DNA from: Mesorhizobium ventifaucium
Lineage (GTDB): Bacteria; Pseudomonadota; Alphaproteobacteria; Rhizobiales; Rhizobiaceae
Length of the DNA: 58,367 nt
Reading direction: 5' to 3'
Assembly: GCF_935822925.1 (NCBI RefSeq)
Contig: NZ_CAKXZS010000037.1
Location: forward strand, 1-58,367
This document shows, one piece after another, positions 8,744 through 16,786 of this stretch (position 1 is the first letter of the stretch; the number at the start of each line of letters is the position of its first letter). A program made the position numbers and the translations under genes. The notes beneath the pieces were generated by a model, which saw nothing but the letters and a program-made list of their open reading frames with translations, was not told the DNA's origin and searched no databases.

Positions 8744-10345
8744 ATGATTCGCATTCTGCTTTTCCTCGCCGTTGTTTTCGCGCTCGGGCTGGGTTTCGCC
8801 TGGCTGGCCGACCGGCCGGGCGAGATGGTCGTCACCTTCAGCGGCTATCAATACCAGGTCAGCCTGATGGTGGCGGCGGTGGCGGTCGTTGCCGTGGTTG
8901 CCGCGGTGATGATCGTCTGGTGGCTGCTCAAGGCGCTGTGGAACAGCCCCTACACCATCTCGCGCTATTTCCGCGTGCGCCGTCGCGATCGCGGCTATCA
9001 GGCGCTGTCGACCGGCATGATTGCCGCCGGCGCCGGTGACGGAGCGCTCGCCCGCAAGAAGACCAGGGAAGCGACAAAGCTGATCCGCTCCGACCAGGAG
9101 CCGCTGATCCAATTGCTGGAGGCGCAAGCCTCGCTGCTCGAAGGTGACCATGAGGGTGCCCGCGAAAAATTCGAGACCATGCTCGACGATCCCGAAATGC
9201 GGCTGCTCGGCCTGCGCGGGCTTTATCTCGAGGCCGAACGCCTCGGCGACCGCAACGCGGCGCGGCACTACGCCGGGCGCGCCGCGGCGATGGCGCCGCA
9301 GCTGGCCTGGGCCGCCGAATCGACGCTGGAAGACCTGACCGGGCGCGGCGACTGGGACGGCGCGCTGAAACTGGTCGAGGCGCAGAAATCGACGCGGCAG
9401 ATCGAGCGCGATGCCGCCAACCGGCGTCGCGCCGTGCTGCTCACCGCCAAGGCGCAGGCGCTGATCGACAGCGATCCCAATGCCGCCAAAACCGCTGCTC
9501 TGGAGGCCAACCGGCTGCGGCCGGATTTCGCGCCGGCGGCGGTGATCGCTGCCAAACTGCTGTTCAGGCAGAATGATGTGCGCAAGGGCGCGAAGATCCT
9601 CGAAACGGCGTGGAAAGCCGAGCCGCATCCAGAGATCGCCGAGCTTTACAGCCACGCCCGGCCAGGGGATGCCGTGCTCGACCGGCTGAACCGGGCGAAG
9701 AAGCTGCAGGAGATGAAGAAGAACCACGCCGAATCGTCGCTGGCGGTGGCGCGCGCCGCGCTCGACGCGCAGGACTTTTCAACCGCCCGCAAAGAGGCCG
9801 AGGCGGCTATCCGCATGGATCGCCGCGAAGGCGCCTATCTGCTTCTGGCCGACATCGAGGAGGCCGAGACCGGCGATCAGGGCAAGGTGCGGCAGCTTTT
9901 GTCCAAGGCAGTGCGTGCACCGGGCGATCCGGCCTGGGTCGCCGATGGCGTCGTCTCCGAACGCTGGGCGCCGGTGTCGCCGATCACCGGCAAGCTCGAC
10001 GCCTTCGAGTGGCGAGCGCCGATGGAGCGGCTCGGCCAGCTCATCGACAGTGACGAGGAAGCGCCGGACGCCGCGGTGCCGACAATCGCGGCGCCAACGA
10101 AGCCGGCAAAGGAAAATGTAATCGAGCTGAATCCTGCTGGTTCGGCCGAAAGGCCGCCCGCCGCAGCGGCGTCGGAAACTGGCGAGGACGACGCTGCGCC
10201 GACCACCGCGACAGCGTCTGCCGTGGCGCCGCCGGATGGCGACGCTGTCGAACCGGTGGAGGAAATGGCCCGGCTGCCCGACGATCCCGGCGTCGATCCG
10301 GACGACGAAGACCAAAAATCACCACGCAAGTTTCGATTGTTCTGA
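8744..10345 (+). CDS. hemY: HemY-like TPR membrane protein
   Basis: 533 residues with two N-terminal membrane helices (about 2-20 and 42-64) enclosing AWLADRPGEMVV, the HemY_N signature, then a TPR-like helical region to about residue 400 and an acidic, low-complexity tail. This is the proteobacterial hemY gene-family name and not protoporphyrinogen oxidase of the Bacillus HemY type; its molecular function is unclear. It starts 10 bp after the mitofilin-like gene, which puts hemC-hemD-mic60-hemY in one transcription unit. Confidence 0.88.
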   Translation: MIRILLFLAVVFALGLGFAWLADRPGEMVVTFSGYQYQVSLMVAAVAVVAVVAAVMIVWWLLKALWNSPYTISRYFRVRRRDRGYQALSTGMIAAGAGDGALARKKTREATKLIRSDQEPLIQLLEAQASLLEGDHEGAREKFETMLDDPEMRLLGLRGLYLEAERLGDRNAARHYAGRAAAMAPQLAWAAESTLEDLTGRGDWDGALKLVEAQKSTRQIERDAANRRRAVLLTAKAQALIDSDPNAAKTAALEANRLRPDFAPAAVIAAKLLFRQNDVRKGAKILETAWKAEPHPEIAELYSHARPGDAVLDRLNRAKKLQEMKKNHAESSLAVARAALDAQDFSTARKEAEAAIRMDRREGAYLLLADIEEAETGDQGKVRQLLSKAVRAPGDPAWVADGVVSERWAPVSPITGKLDAFEWRAPMERLGQLIDSDEEAPDAAVPTIAAPTKPAKENVIELNPAGSAERPPAAAASETGEDDAAPTTATASAVAPPDGDAVEPVEEMARLPDDPGVDPDDEDQKSPRKFRLF

Positions 10346-10390
10346 TTTGGCTAAGCTTGCTAGTTTTGGCGGATGGGAAGTAGGAATCAC

Positions 10391-10870
10391 ATGTTCGAAC
10401 GCGTTCTGTCGTTTCTGAAAGACCTGCCGGCAGCCGGCGGCGCCCGCAACAACGCCGATGATCCGCGCGTTGCCGCATCCGCCCTTCTCTACCATGTGAT
10501 GAGTGCCGACGGCGTGCGTCAGGATGCCGAATGGGAACGGTTCAAGGTGGTGCTGGCGGAAAGCTATTCGATCAGCGGCGACGAGCTCGACGCTTTGGCG
10601 GCTGCCGGCGAGCGGGCCGACAATGAGGCGATCGACCTCTATGCCTTCACCAGCGTTTTGAAGCGTCAGCTCGATCCGGGCGCGCGAAAAGCCTTCATCG
10701 GCCTGATGTGGGAAATCGTCTATGCCGATGGCGAATTGCACGAGCTCGAGGACAATATCGTCTGGCGGGTCGCCGAACTGATGGATGTCGAACGCCACGA
10801 CCGCGTCGAGGCCCGCCGCAAGGCGGCCGCCGAAGCGCCGGGCGCGGCTGGAACGTCGAGCGACGAATAG
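10391..10870 (+). CDS. TerB-family protein
   Basis: A 159-residue all-helical protein with the TerB/DjlA-like tandem pattern: ALLYHVMSADGVRQDAEWERF and, about 75 residues later, LMWEIVYADGELHELEDNIV. The paired Asp-Gly-Glu segments are the acidic metal-binding sites of the TerB fold, named after tellurite-resistance TerB. No other ter genes are nearby, so tellurite resistance should not be assumed. ATG 10391 is chosen over an in-frame ATG at 10373 because homology begins at MFERVLSFL. Confidence 0.85.
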   Translation: MFERVLSFLKDLPAAGGARNNADDPRVAASALLYHVMSADGVRQDAEWERFKVVLAESYSISGDELDALAAAGERADNEAIDLYAFTSVLKRQLDPGARKAFIGLMWEIVYADGELHELEDNIVWRVAELMDVERHDRVEARRKAAAEAPGAAGTSSDE

Positions 10871-10880
10871 ACGGGATCCC

Positions 10881-11597
10881 ATGCCATCCACGCCGAGACC
10901 GAGACCAAAGATCCTGATCGTGCTGCATCAGGAGAGTTCGAGCCCCGGGCGCGTCGGCCACATGCTTATCGAAGGAGGCTTCGACCTCGACCTCCGCTGC
11001 CCGCCGCTCGGCGACGCCTTGCCGGAAACACTGGACGGTCATGCCGGAACCGTGGTGTTCGGCGGACCGATGAGCGCCAATGACGAGGACGAGTTCGTCC
11101 GCCGCGAGACCGACTGGCTAAAAATTCCGCTCAGGGAGAACCGGCCGTTGCTCGGCATCTGCCTCGGCGCGCAGATGCTGGTCAATCATCTGGGCGGCAA
11201 GGTCGAGGGCCATGGCGAGGGGCTGGTCGAGATCGGCTGGTACCCGCTGACGGCGACCGAGGCGGGCCGGAAGCTGATGCACTGGCCTGAGATGGTCTAT
11301 CAGTTTCACCGCGAGGGCTTTTCGCTGCCGAAGGACGCGACGCTGCTGGCGACGGCCGAAACCTATCCCAACCAGGCCTTTCGTTATGGCGACAACGCCT
11401 GGGGCATCCAGTTCCATGGCGAATTGACCAGGGCGATGATGCAGCGCTGGGTCGTTCGCGGCGCGCATCGCTTCGAGCTGCCCGGCGCGCAACCGGGTCG
11501 CGATCATCTCGGCGGCCGGCTGATCTGGGACATGCATCTGAAGCGCTGGCTTGGCGAATTCCTGCCGACGATCTTCGGCAAGCCGGCGCTGCCCTGA
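10881..11597 (+). CDS. Class I glutamine amidotransferase (GMP-synthase-like)
   Basis: 238 residues from ATG 10881, 10 bp after the TerB gene. It is a stand-alone GATase1 domain: the oxyanion motif VFGGPMSAND, the nucleophile cysteine in LLGICLGAQMLV, and the His-x-Glu of WGIQFHGE complete the Cys-His-Glu triad. The synthetase domain of GuaA is absent. Such YfeJ/GuaA-like proteins hydrolyse glutamine or gamma-glutamyl amides, with unknown substrate in most cases. It could in principle cleave gamma-glutamyl compounds as PuuD does, but the sequence gives no direct support and the polyamine genes lie 14 kb away. Confidence 0.87.
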   Translation: MPSTPRPRPKILIVLHQESSSPGRVGHMLIEGGFDLDLRCPPLGDALPETLDGHAGTVVFGGPMSANDEDEFVRRETDWLKIPLRENRPLLGICLGAQMLVNHLGGKVEGHGEGLVEIGWYPLTATEAGRKLMHWPEMVYQFHREGFSLPKDATLLATAETYPNQAFRYGDNAWGIQFHGELTRAMMQRWVVRGAHRFELPGAQPGRDHLGGRLIWDMHLKRWLGEFLPTIFGKPALP

Positions 11598-11791
11598 TCT
11601 AGTTTTCGCCTAAAACGCAAACTGTTGATCCAATTTTGTGAATCGCCGCCACCGCTGGAGCCCGACAATGGGCCAAGGGTTGCGTCAAGGCCACCGGATC
11701 GGCAAGGTCTGCCTGCCGAGCGGTGAACCGAGCGACAGCAGTCCGCTGTGGCCTGCCGGTTGGACCGAATCAGATGTCGTCGATGTCGAGG

Positions 11792-12229
11792 TCAGACCGG
11801 CAGCCCGTTCTGCTTTCGCAGGCTCTTGTCGAATGCGGATGCCGGGACGAAACGGCGCAGGAAACTGACCTGACGCGCCATTTTTCCCGCCGGATAGCGC
11901 CTTCTCGGAACGGATTCGGTCGCCGCTTTCAACACTGTGCTCGCGACGATTTCGGGAGCATCGCCTGCTTCTATCGCTTTGCGCAGGATCACATCCATGC
12001 CAGCCCGCGCAGAATCATAGATTTCAAGCAACCGGTCCGGCCTGGCGAGATTTTCTTCAAATGACGTTCGGGTATAGGCAGGCTCGACCAGCACGACGCG
12101 AATTCCGAAAGGGCGCAGTTCGTGGTCGAGCGATTCGGAATAACCTTCGATGGCATGCTTGGTCGAAGCATAGAGCGCGGAATAGGGGGCTGGGATTAAA
12201 CCCAACACCGAACTCAAATTGTCGATCCT
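11792..12229 (-). pseudogene. Decayed short-chain dehydrogenase/reductase, N-terminal half missing
   Basis: The minus strand encodes only the C-terminal half of a classical SDR: RIDNLSSVLGLIPAP, the active-site Tyr-x3-Lys in YSALYASTKHAIEGY, then VEPAYTRTSFEEN and a normal tail. The NAD(P)-binding Rossmann half (TGxxxGIG, NNAG) is absent, and the frame upstream of 12229 has no SDR character. The loss looks like a deletion or rearrangement and not a simple frameshift, since neither neighbouring frame carries the missing part. A shorter product could start at TTG 12217 but would lack the cofactor site. Probably non-functional. Confidence 0.75.
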
Positions 12230-12466
12230 CCCCTTCCCTTGACGGTGCGTGGGGACGCAAGTACCGCGGCGAAGGCAGGCTGGCGCGATACATCGATGCA
12301 GAGACAGGAGAAGAAATCGAGCCGGTGGCCGTGGATGCTGTCACAGGGGCAAAGATCGGCACCCGCCCGATTCGCGTTGCAACACCTGAATAGCATTCGT
12401 CTGCGTCGATGAGAGCCGAGACGTGGCAAGCGGGGTCATCCGAGTTCGCAGGCGCCGGGCCCCGGA
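12230..12466. other. Gap beside the truncated SDR gene, possible second gene remnant
   Basis: No intact gene. The plus strand is open from inside the SDR remnant to a TAG at 12393. Its last 45 codons read like real protein (ARYIDAETGEEIEP, AVTGAKIGTRPIRV) but have no start codon of their own. This looks like the 3' tail of another gene fused to the broken SDR by the same deletion. Low confidence. Confidence 0.35.
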
Positions 12467-13708
12467 TCAGTTGCGCCCGTTGAGGTGGCGGACCTTGCGC
12501 AGCTGCGGGAACAGCACCGCCCACAGCCCGGCGACGACGACTGCCCCGACGCCGCCGATCACCACCGCGGGTACAGTGCCGATCAACGCCGCCATGGTGC
12601 CGGCGCGGAATTCGCCAAGCTCGTTGGAGGCGCCGACGAAAACTTGATTGACGGCGTTGACGCGGCCGCGAACCTTGTCCGGCGTCCACAGCTGGATCAG
12701 CGTCTCTCTGATGTAGACGCTGAACATGTCGGTGGCGCCGAGCAAGGCGAGCGCTGCGATCGACAGCCAGGTGATGGTGGAAAGGCCGAACAGCACGGTA
12801 AAGGCGCCGAACAGCGCGACGAAGCCGAGCATGACCACGCCGGCATGGTTGCGGATCGGATGCCCGGCCAGCCAGATGGCGACGCAGATGGCGCCGATCC
12901 CCGGCGCCGAACGCAACAGTCCCAGGCCCCATGGGCCGAGTTCGAGGATGTCGCGGGCATAGACCGGCAGCAGCGCCGTGGCGCCGGACAAAAGCACGGC
13001 GAACAAATCGAGCGAAATGGCGCCGAGCACGATCTTCTCGCTCCAGATATAGCCGAAGCCGGCAAACAGGGTCTGCATCGTCGGCCTGTCGGTCTCGCTG
13101 CGTTGGGCAGGCTTTGGGATGGTGAAGACCAGCACCGCGGCGACAAACATCAGAACGGCAGCGGTGCCGTATGCCGCTTCCGCCGAAAGCCCGTAGAGCA
13201 AGCCGCCGGCGACCGGTCCGACGATGGTCGCCGTCTGCCAGGCTGACGAATTCCAGGCGATCGCGTTGCCGAAATCCTCTGGCGGCACAAGGTTGGCGAA
13301 CAGCGACGCCGCGGCCGGTCCGAAGAAGGCGCGCGCGATGCCGAACATGGCGAGCACGCCGAAGATCAATCCCGGTCCGCCAAGGCCACGCAGCGTCAGC
13401 AGCAGCAGGGCCAGCGCGCAGATCGCCTCCAGCAGCACCATCAGCGCCATGATCAGACGGCGGCCGAAACGGTCGGCGACCACCCCGGTGATCAGCACCA
13501 GCAGCAGCGAAGGCAGGAACTGGACAATCCCGACAAGGCCGAGATCGAACGGATCGCGGGTCAGGTCGTACACCTGCCAGCCGACGGCGACGGATACGAT
13601 CTGGGTGGCGAATGTGGCGAGGAAGCGTGCCGCCCAATAGCTCAGGAAGGGTTTGTGCCGGAAGGCGGCATAGCGCCGGTCGGGCGGTGCGTTAGGTTCG
13701 GGTGTCAT
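12467..13708 (-). CDS. MFS transporter (EntS/DHA3-like)
   Basis: 413 residues, mostly hydrophobic, with about 12 membrane helices. The loop GVVADRFGRRLIM between helices 2 and 3 is the major-facilitator signature, and the start PFLSYWAARFLATFATQIVSVAVGWQVYDLT is typical of the EntS/DHA3 exporter branch. Substrate unknown; relatives export siderophores or drugs. Likely monocistronic: a 350-bp repeat-bearing gap lies upstream and a decayed gene downstream. Confidence 0.88.
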   Translation of the reverse strand: MTPEPNAPPDRRYAAFRHKPFLSYWAARFLATFATQIVSVAVGWQVYDLTRDPFDLGLVGIVQFLPSLLLVLITGVVADRFGRRLIMALMVLLEAICALALLLLTLRGLGGPGLIFGVLAMFGIARAFFGPAAASLFANLVPPEDFGNAIAWNSSAWQTATIVGPVAGGLLYGLSAEAAYGTAAVLMFVAAVLVFTIPKPAQRSETDRPTMQTLFAGFGYIWSEKIVLGAISLDLFAVLLSGATALLPVYARDILELGPWGLGLLRSAPGIGAICVAIWLAGHPIRNHAGVVMLGFVALFGAFTVLFGLSTITWLSIAALALLGATDMFSVYIRETLIQLWTPDKVRGRVNAVNQVFVGASNELGEFRAGTMAALIGTVPAVVIGGVGAVVVAGLWAVLFPQLRKVRHLNGRN

Positions 13709-14065
13709 GAATCAGGCCCCGTGGCAAGGAAGTCGGCCGGCGGGGCACTTCCACGAGGGCGCTGGTCCGACCACAGCGCTTTTAACGCAGTTCGGTGCGA
13801 GGCGCGCGCAAAAATCGGCTCTGGATCAAGGATTTCCGGCTACCATGCTAATTGCACAGCTCGGCGGGGGTGGAGAGGTTATTTGGGCGCGCAGGTCGAG
13901 TTCCTTGGCGCCCCCTCTGTCCTGCCCTCTTTGCACTTGGCATCTCCCCACACGGGGGAGATTAGCAGTTTTAGCGCCCCGCTCCCCCTGCGACGTCTCA
14001 AGGGGGAGATTGGACGTCGCGACGGCTTTCGCCAACCTCCAGCGTCAAAGGCGACTTCGAACGCG
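13709..14065. other. Intergenic region with a degenerate palindromic repeat
   Basis: No gene seen in these 357 bases between the MFS start and the mucR stop. It contains a diverged member of the palindromic repeat family (about 13908-14015) and otherwise unremarkable sequence that should include the MFS promoter. Confidence 0.6.
13908..14015. repeat. RIME-like palindromic repeat, degenerate copy
   Basis: CCCCCTCTGTCCTGCC and ATCTCCCCACACGGGGGAGAT, then TCAAGGGGGAGATTGG, are recognisable parts of the same element seen at 27292, 31707 and 39356. Here the arms are shortened and mutated. It lies between convergently oriented promoter and 3' ends and not inside an operon. Confidence 0.6.
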
Positions 14066-14527
14066 TCAGACCGTGGCCTTGGGCTTCCTGGTCTTCTTGA
14101 CCGGCGCCGGCGGGGCGGCCTTGCGGCCAAGGCCGATCGCCTTGGCCAGTTGCGAGCGCGAGGCCGCATAATTGGGGGCGACCATGGGATAGTCGGCCGG
14201 CAAGCCCCATTTGGCGCGGTAGGCATCCGGCGTCAGTCCGAAATGAACGCCGATATGGCGCTTCAGGGATTTGAACTTTTTGCCGTCTTCGAGGCAGATG
14301 ATGTAATCCGGCGTCACCGATTTCTTGGGATTGACCGCGGGGATCAGCGGTGCTGCGACCGGAACGGCGGGCTGGCCGAGCCCACCTATCGACGCGCTGA
14401 CGCTGGCGATGAGATCGCCGAGGCCGGAAGCGGGCAAGCGGTTCTTCTCGACGTAAGCGGACACGATGTGAGCGGTCAGCTCGAGAAGGTCGATGTCCTT
14501 GCGGGCTTTGTTGCTGTCGTCGGTCAA
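14066..14527 (-). CDS. mucR: Ros/MucR-family zinc-finger regulator
   Basis: 153 residues. The zinc-finger region is YIICLEDGKKFKSLKRH plus IGVHFGLTPDAYRAKWGLP, with ligands Cys78-x2-Asp81-x9-His91-x3-His95; the second cysteine of the classic Ros finger is Asp. Such C-D-H-H fingers are known in Mesorhizobium MucR relatives. MucR proteins are H-NS-like global silencers binding AT-rich promoters and controlling exopolysaccharide, motility and symbiosis. The start is TTG 14527, preceded by GGAGA; no ATG is available in frame. Transcribed alone from an AT-rich leader. Confidence 0.9.
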   Translation of the reverse strand: MTDDSNKARKDIDLLELTAHIVSAYVEKNRLPASGLGDLIASVSASIGGLGQPAVPVAAPLIPAVNPKKSVTPDYIICLEDGKKFKSLKRHIGVHFGLTPDAYRAKWGLPADYPMVAPNYAASRSQLAKAIGLGRKAAPPAPVKKTRKPKATV

Positions 14528-14635
14528 TCTATTTTCTCCGTTAGTGGGGTCGCAGAATTCCTAGTCGGCAAATCTGCGTAACGCAATGACGCCGCACCAC
14601 GCCACACATTATTTTGAATAACAATACTAACGGCC

Positions 14636-14659
14636 GGGCCAGATCAACAGGTCTGACCC
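14636..14659 (-). terminator. Possible transcription terminator hairpin after the ROK kinase gene
   Basis: GGGCCAGATC-AACA-GGTCTGACCC forms a 10-bp stem with two mismatches and a 4-nt loop, 14 bp past the stop of the kinase gene. There is no clear T-run after it, so a role in termination or 3'-end stability is only suggested. Confidence 0.3.
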
Positions 14660-14672
14660 GAATGGTATAATA

Positions 14673-15377
14673 TCAGACAACCAGGGATTTGTCGCGCCAC
14701 AGTCGAAATCCCCCTTCGAAGGCGCGTGTGTTGTCGCCACGCCTGCAACCGGCAGGCAATTCGTCGAGTTTGTCGACATTGCCGCCGCCGATGACCACAT
14801 AATCAGGCTGCAGGGCGGCGCGCAGCCGCTCGACGACGTCGAAGACGTGTTTGCGCCATTTCTTCTTGCCGCGCTTTTCAAGGCCGCGTTCGCCGACATA
14901 GTCCTCGAAGCTGCCGCCCTTCTTGTAGGGCAGATGCGCGAGCTCCATCGGCTGGGCGACATTGTGGACGATCATTGCAGCACCGAGGCCCGTTCCCAGA
15001 CCCAGGAACAGCATGCGTCCGCCTTCATAGCTGCCGACGGCCTGCATCAGCGCGTCATTGACCAGCTTCACCGGCTTGCCGAACTGCGTTGCGAAGTCAC
15101 ATCCGACCCAGCCCTTGCCGAGGTTGGCGGGGTCGGCCAGTGGCGTGTTGTGGTGCACCGGGCCGGGATAACCGATCGAGACGACGTCGTAGGGCAAGCC
15201 ATCGGCGAGCGTCTGCACAGAAGCGATCATCTGCTGCGGCGTCAGGCCGGGTCCGGAATCGGTTCTGCGCTCCTCGCCGCCGGCGCTGGTGAGGATCTTG
15301 ACATGGGAGCCGCCAATATCGATCGCAAGCACAATCTTTTCGCTGTCCGATGCCGGCTTTTTCGCCGCTTTGGCCAC
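14673..15377 (-). CDS. ROK-family sugar kinase, polyphosphate-glucokinase-like
   Basis: 234 residues from GTG 15377, preceded by GGAGGCGAC. The ASKHA phosphate-1 motif is LAIDIGGSHVKI, the sugar-site aspartate lies in LVNDALMQAVGSY, and LFLGLGTGLGAAM is the phosphate-2 loop. The size and KKKWRKHVFDVVERLRAALQPDYVVIGGGN tail match the PPGK type of ROK kinases, which phosphorylate glucose with polyphosphate or ATP. It is 16 bp after zwf and last in a glucoamylase-gnd-zwf operon, so glucose is the likely substrate. The phosphate donor cannot be told from sequence. Confidence 0.8.
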   Translation of the reverse strand: MAKAAKKPASDSEKIVLAIDIGGSHVKILTSAGGEERRTDSGPGLTPQQMIASVQTLADGLPYDVVSIGYPGPVHHNTPLADPANLGKGWVGCDFATQFGKPVKLVNDALMQAVGSYEGGRMLFLGLGTGLGAAMIVHNVAQPMELAHLPYKKGGSFEDYVGERGLEKRGKKKWRKHVFDVVERLRAALQPDYVVIGGGNVDKLDELPAGCRRGDNTRAFEGGFRLWRDKSLVV

Positions 15378-15393
15378 TGCGTCGCCTCCGAGT

Positions 15394-16770
15394 TCATTTC
15401 GCCGGGTTGATCCAGCCGTTCGGCGGTCCGAACCCGGCCATCGCATCGGCCGGGCCCCAAGTCCCCGGCTCATAGAGGTGCGGCGGGGTCGTGTCGCCGA
15501 GCACCGGGCCGACGATCCGCCAGGCGAGCTCGCTGGCGTCCTGGCGGGTGAACAACTGGCCGTTGCCGTTCATGGCATCGCCGATTAGCCGCTCATAGGG
15601 CGGCATGTCGCCCTTGCTGTCGTCCAGCGCGGTGAGTTCGACCTGCTCGCCGATCATGTCGTCACCAGCGGCCTTGCGCTGGGCGCCGATCGAGATCGCC
15701 ACCTGCGGGTCGATGCGGAAACGGACGTAATTCGCATCTCCGGGTTTGATCGGGTCGAAGACGTCGAGCGGCGGCCGCTTCAAACGCACGATGACCTCGG
15801 TCGCGTGCACCGGCATGCATTTGCCGGCGCGGATGAAGAAGGGCACGTCCCGCCAGCGCCAGGTGTCGACGAAGAAACGCACCGCGGCGAAGGTCTCGAC
15901 CGGCGAATTCGGCGCGACGCCCGGCTCGCTGATATAGCCTTTGAACTGGCCGCGCACGACATCGTCCCTGGTCAGCGTCCGGATCGCCCGCAGCACCTGC
16001 ACCTTCTCGTCGATCAGATCGTCGGCCGAGCGGCCAACGGGCGGCTCCATGGCCAGCAGCAGCAGGATATTAAGCAGATGGTTCTCGATGACGTCGCGGA
16101 TGCAGCCAACCTCGTCGTAGAAGCGGCCGCGACCTTCGACGCCGAAATCCTCGGCCATGGTGATCTGCACGCTCTCGACGAAATTGCGGTTCCAGATCGG
16201 CTCGAGAAAGGAATTGGCGAAGCGGAAATAGAGCAGGTTCTGGATCGCCTCCTTGCCGAGATAATGGTCGATGCGAAAGATCGACTGCTCGTCGAACACC
16301 AGGTGCAGGACCCGGTTCAGCCAGCGCGCCGATTGCAGATCGTGACCGAAAGGCTTTTCCACCATCAGACGCGCGCCCTGGGCTGCGCCCGACTGTTCCA
16401 GCCCCTGGATGACTGTCTCGAACATAGTTGGCGGCACCGCCAGATAGTGCAGCGGGTGCTGTGCGGTTCCAAGCGCGCTTTTCAGCTTCTCGAATGTCGC
16501 GGCGCTGCGGTAGTCGCCGCTGACATAGCGAAGCAGCGAGGCAAGTTTCGCGAAGATTTTCTCGTCGACCTTACCGATGTCCCTAACGATGCCGTCGAGG
16601 GCCCGCGCCTGCAACTGCTTCAGGTCCCAGGCGTCGAAAGCGACGCCGATCACCGGCTCGATCAGCGTTCCCTTGGCCACCATGGCGTAAAGTGCCGGGA
16701 AGATCTTCTTGTGGGCGAGATCGCCGGTCGCCCCGAAAAGCACCAGCGTGTCGGACCGTTCCTGGTTCAT
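15394..16770 (-). CDS. zwf: Glucose-6-phosphate 1-dehydrogenase
   Basis: 458 residues from ATG 16770 (MNQERSDTLVLFGATGDLAHKK). LFGATGDLA is the NAD(P)-binding start, MVEKPFGHD follows, and IFRIDHYLGKEAIQNLL holds the catalytic His and substrate-binding Lys. Oxidises glucose 6-phosphate to 6-phosphogluconolactone. It sits 16 bp after gnd. The usual pgl partner gene (6-phosphogluconolactonase) is missing from the cluster, and a second housekeeping zwf elsewhere in the genome is likely. Confidence 0.95.
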   Translation of the reverse strand: MNQERSDTLVLFGATGDLAHKKIFPALYAMVAKGTLIEPVIGVAFDAWDLKQLQARALDGIVRDIGKVDEKIFAKLASLLRYVSGDYRSAATFEKLKSALGTAQHPLHYLAVPPTMFETVIQGLEQSGAAQGARLMVEKPFGHDLQSARWLNRVLHLVFDEQSIFRIDHYLGKEAIQNLLYFRFANSFLEPIWNRNFVESVQITMAEDFGVEGRGRFYDEVGCIRDVIENHLLNILLLLAMEPPVGRSADDLIDEKVQVLRAIRTLTRDDVVRGQFKGYISEPGVAPNSPVETFAAVRFFVDTWRWRDVPFFIRAGKCMPVHATEVIVRLKRPPLDVFDPIKPGDANYVRFRIDPQVAISIGAQRKAAGDDMIGEQVELTALDDSKGDMPPYERLIGDAMNGNGQLFTRQDASELAWRIVGPVLGDTTPPHLYEPGTWGPADAMAGFGPPNGWINPAK

Positions 16771-16786
16771 GAGCGTGCGTTCCCTG

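Noticed and set aside
10881..11597. PuuD (gamma-glutamyl-GABA hydrolase) to complete the amine pathway
   Set aside because: Sequence is closer to GuaA/YfeJ-like amidotransferases and the gene is 14 kb away in a different unit.
12057..13637. 526-codon minus-strand open frame
   Set aside because: Arg/Pro-rich shadow of the MFS gene in another frame; no membrane helices or family motifs, while the MFS frame is clear.
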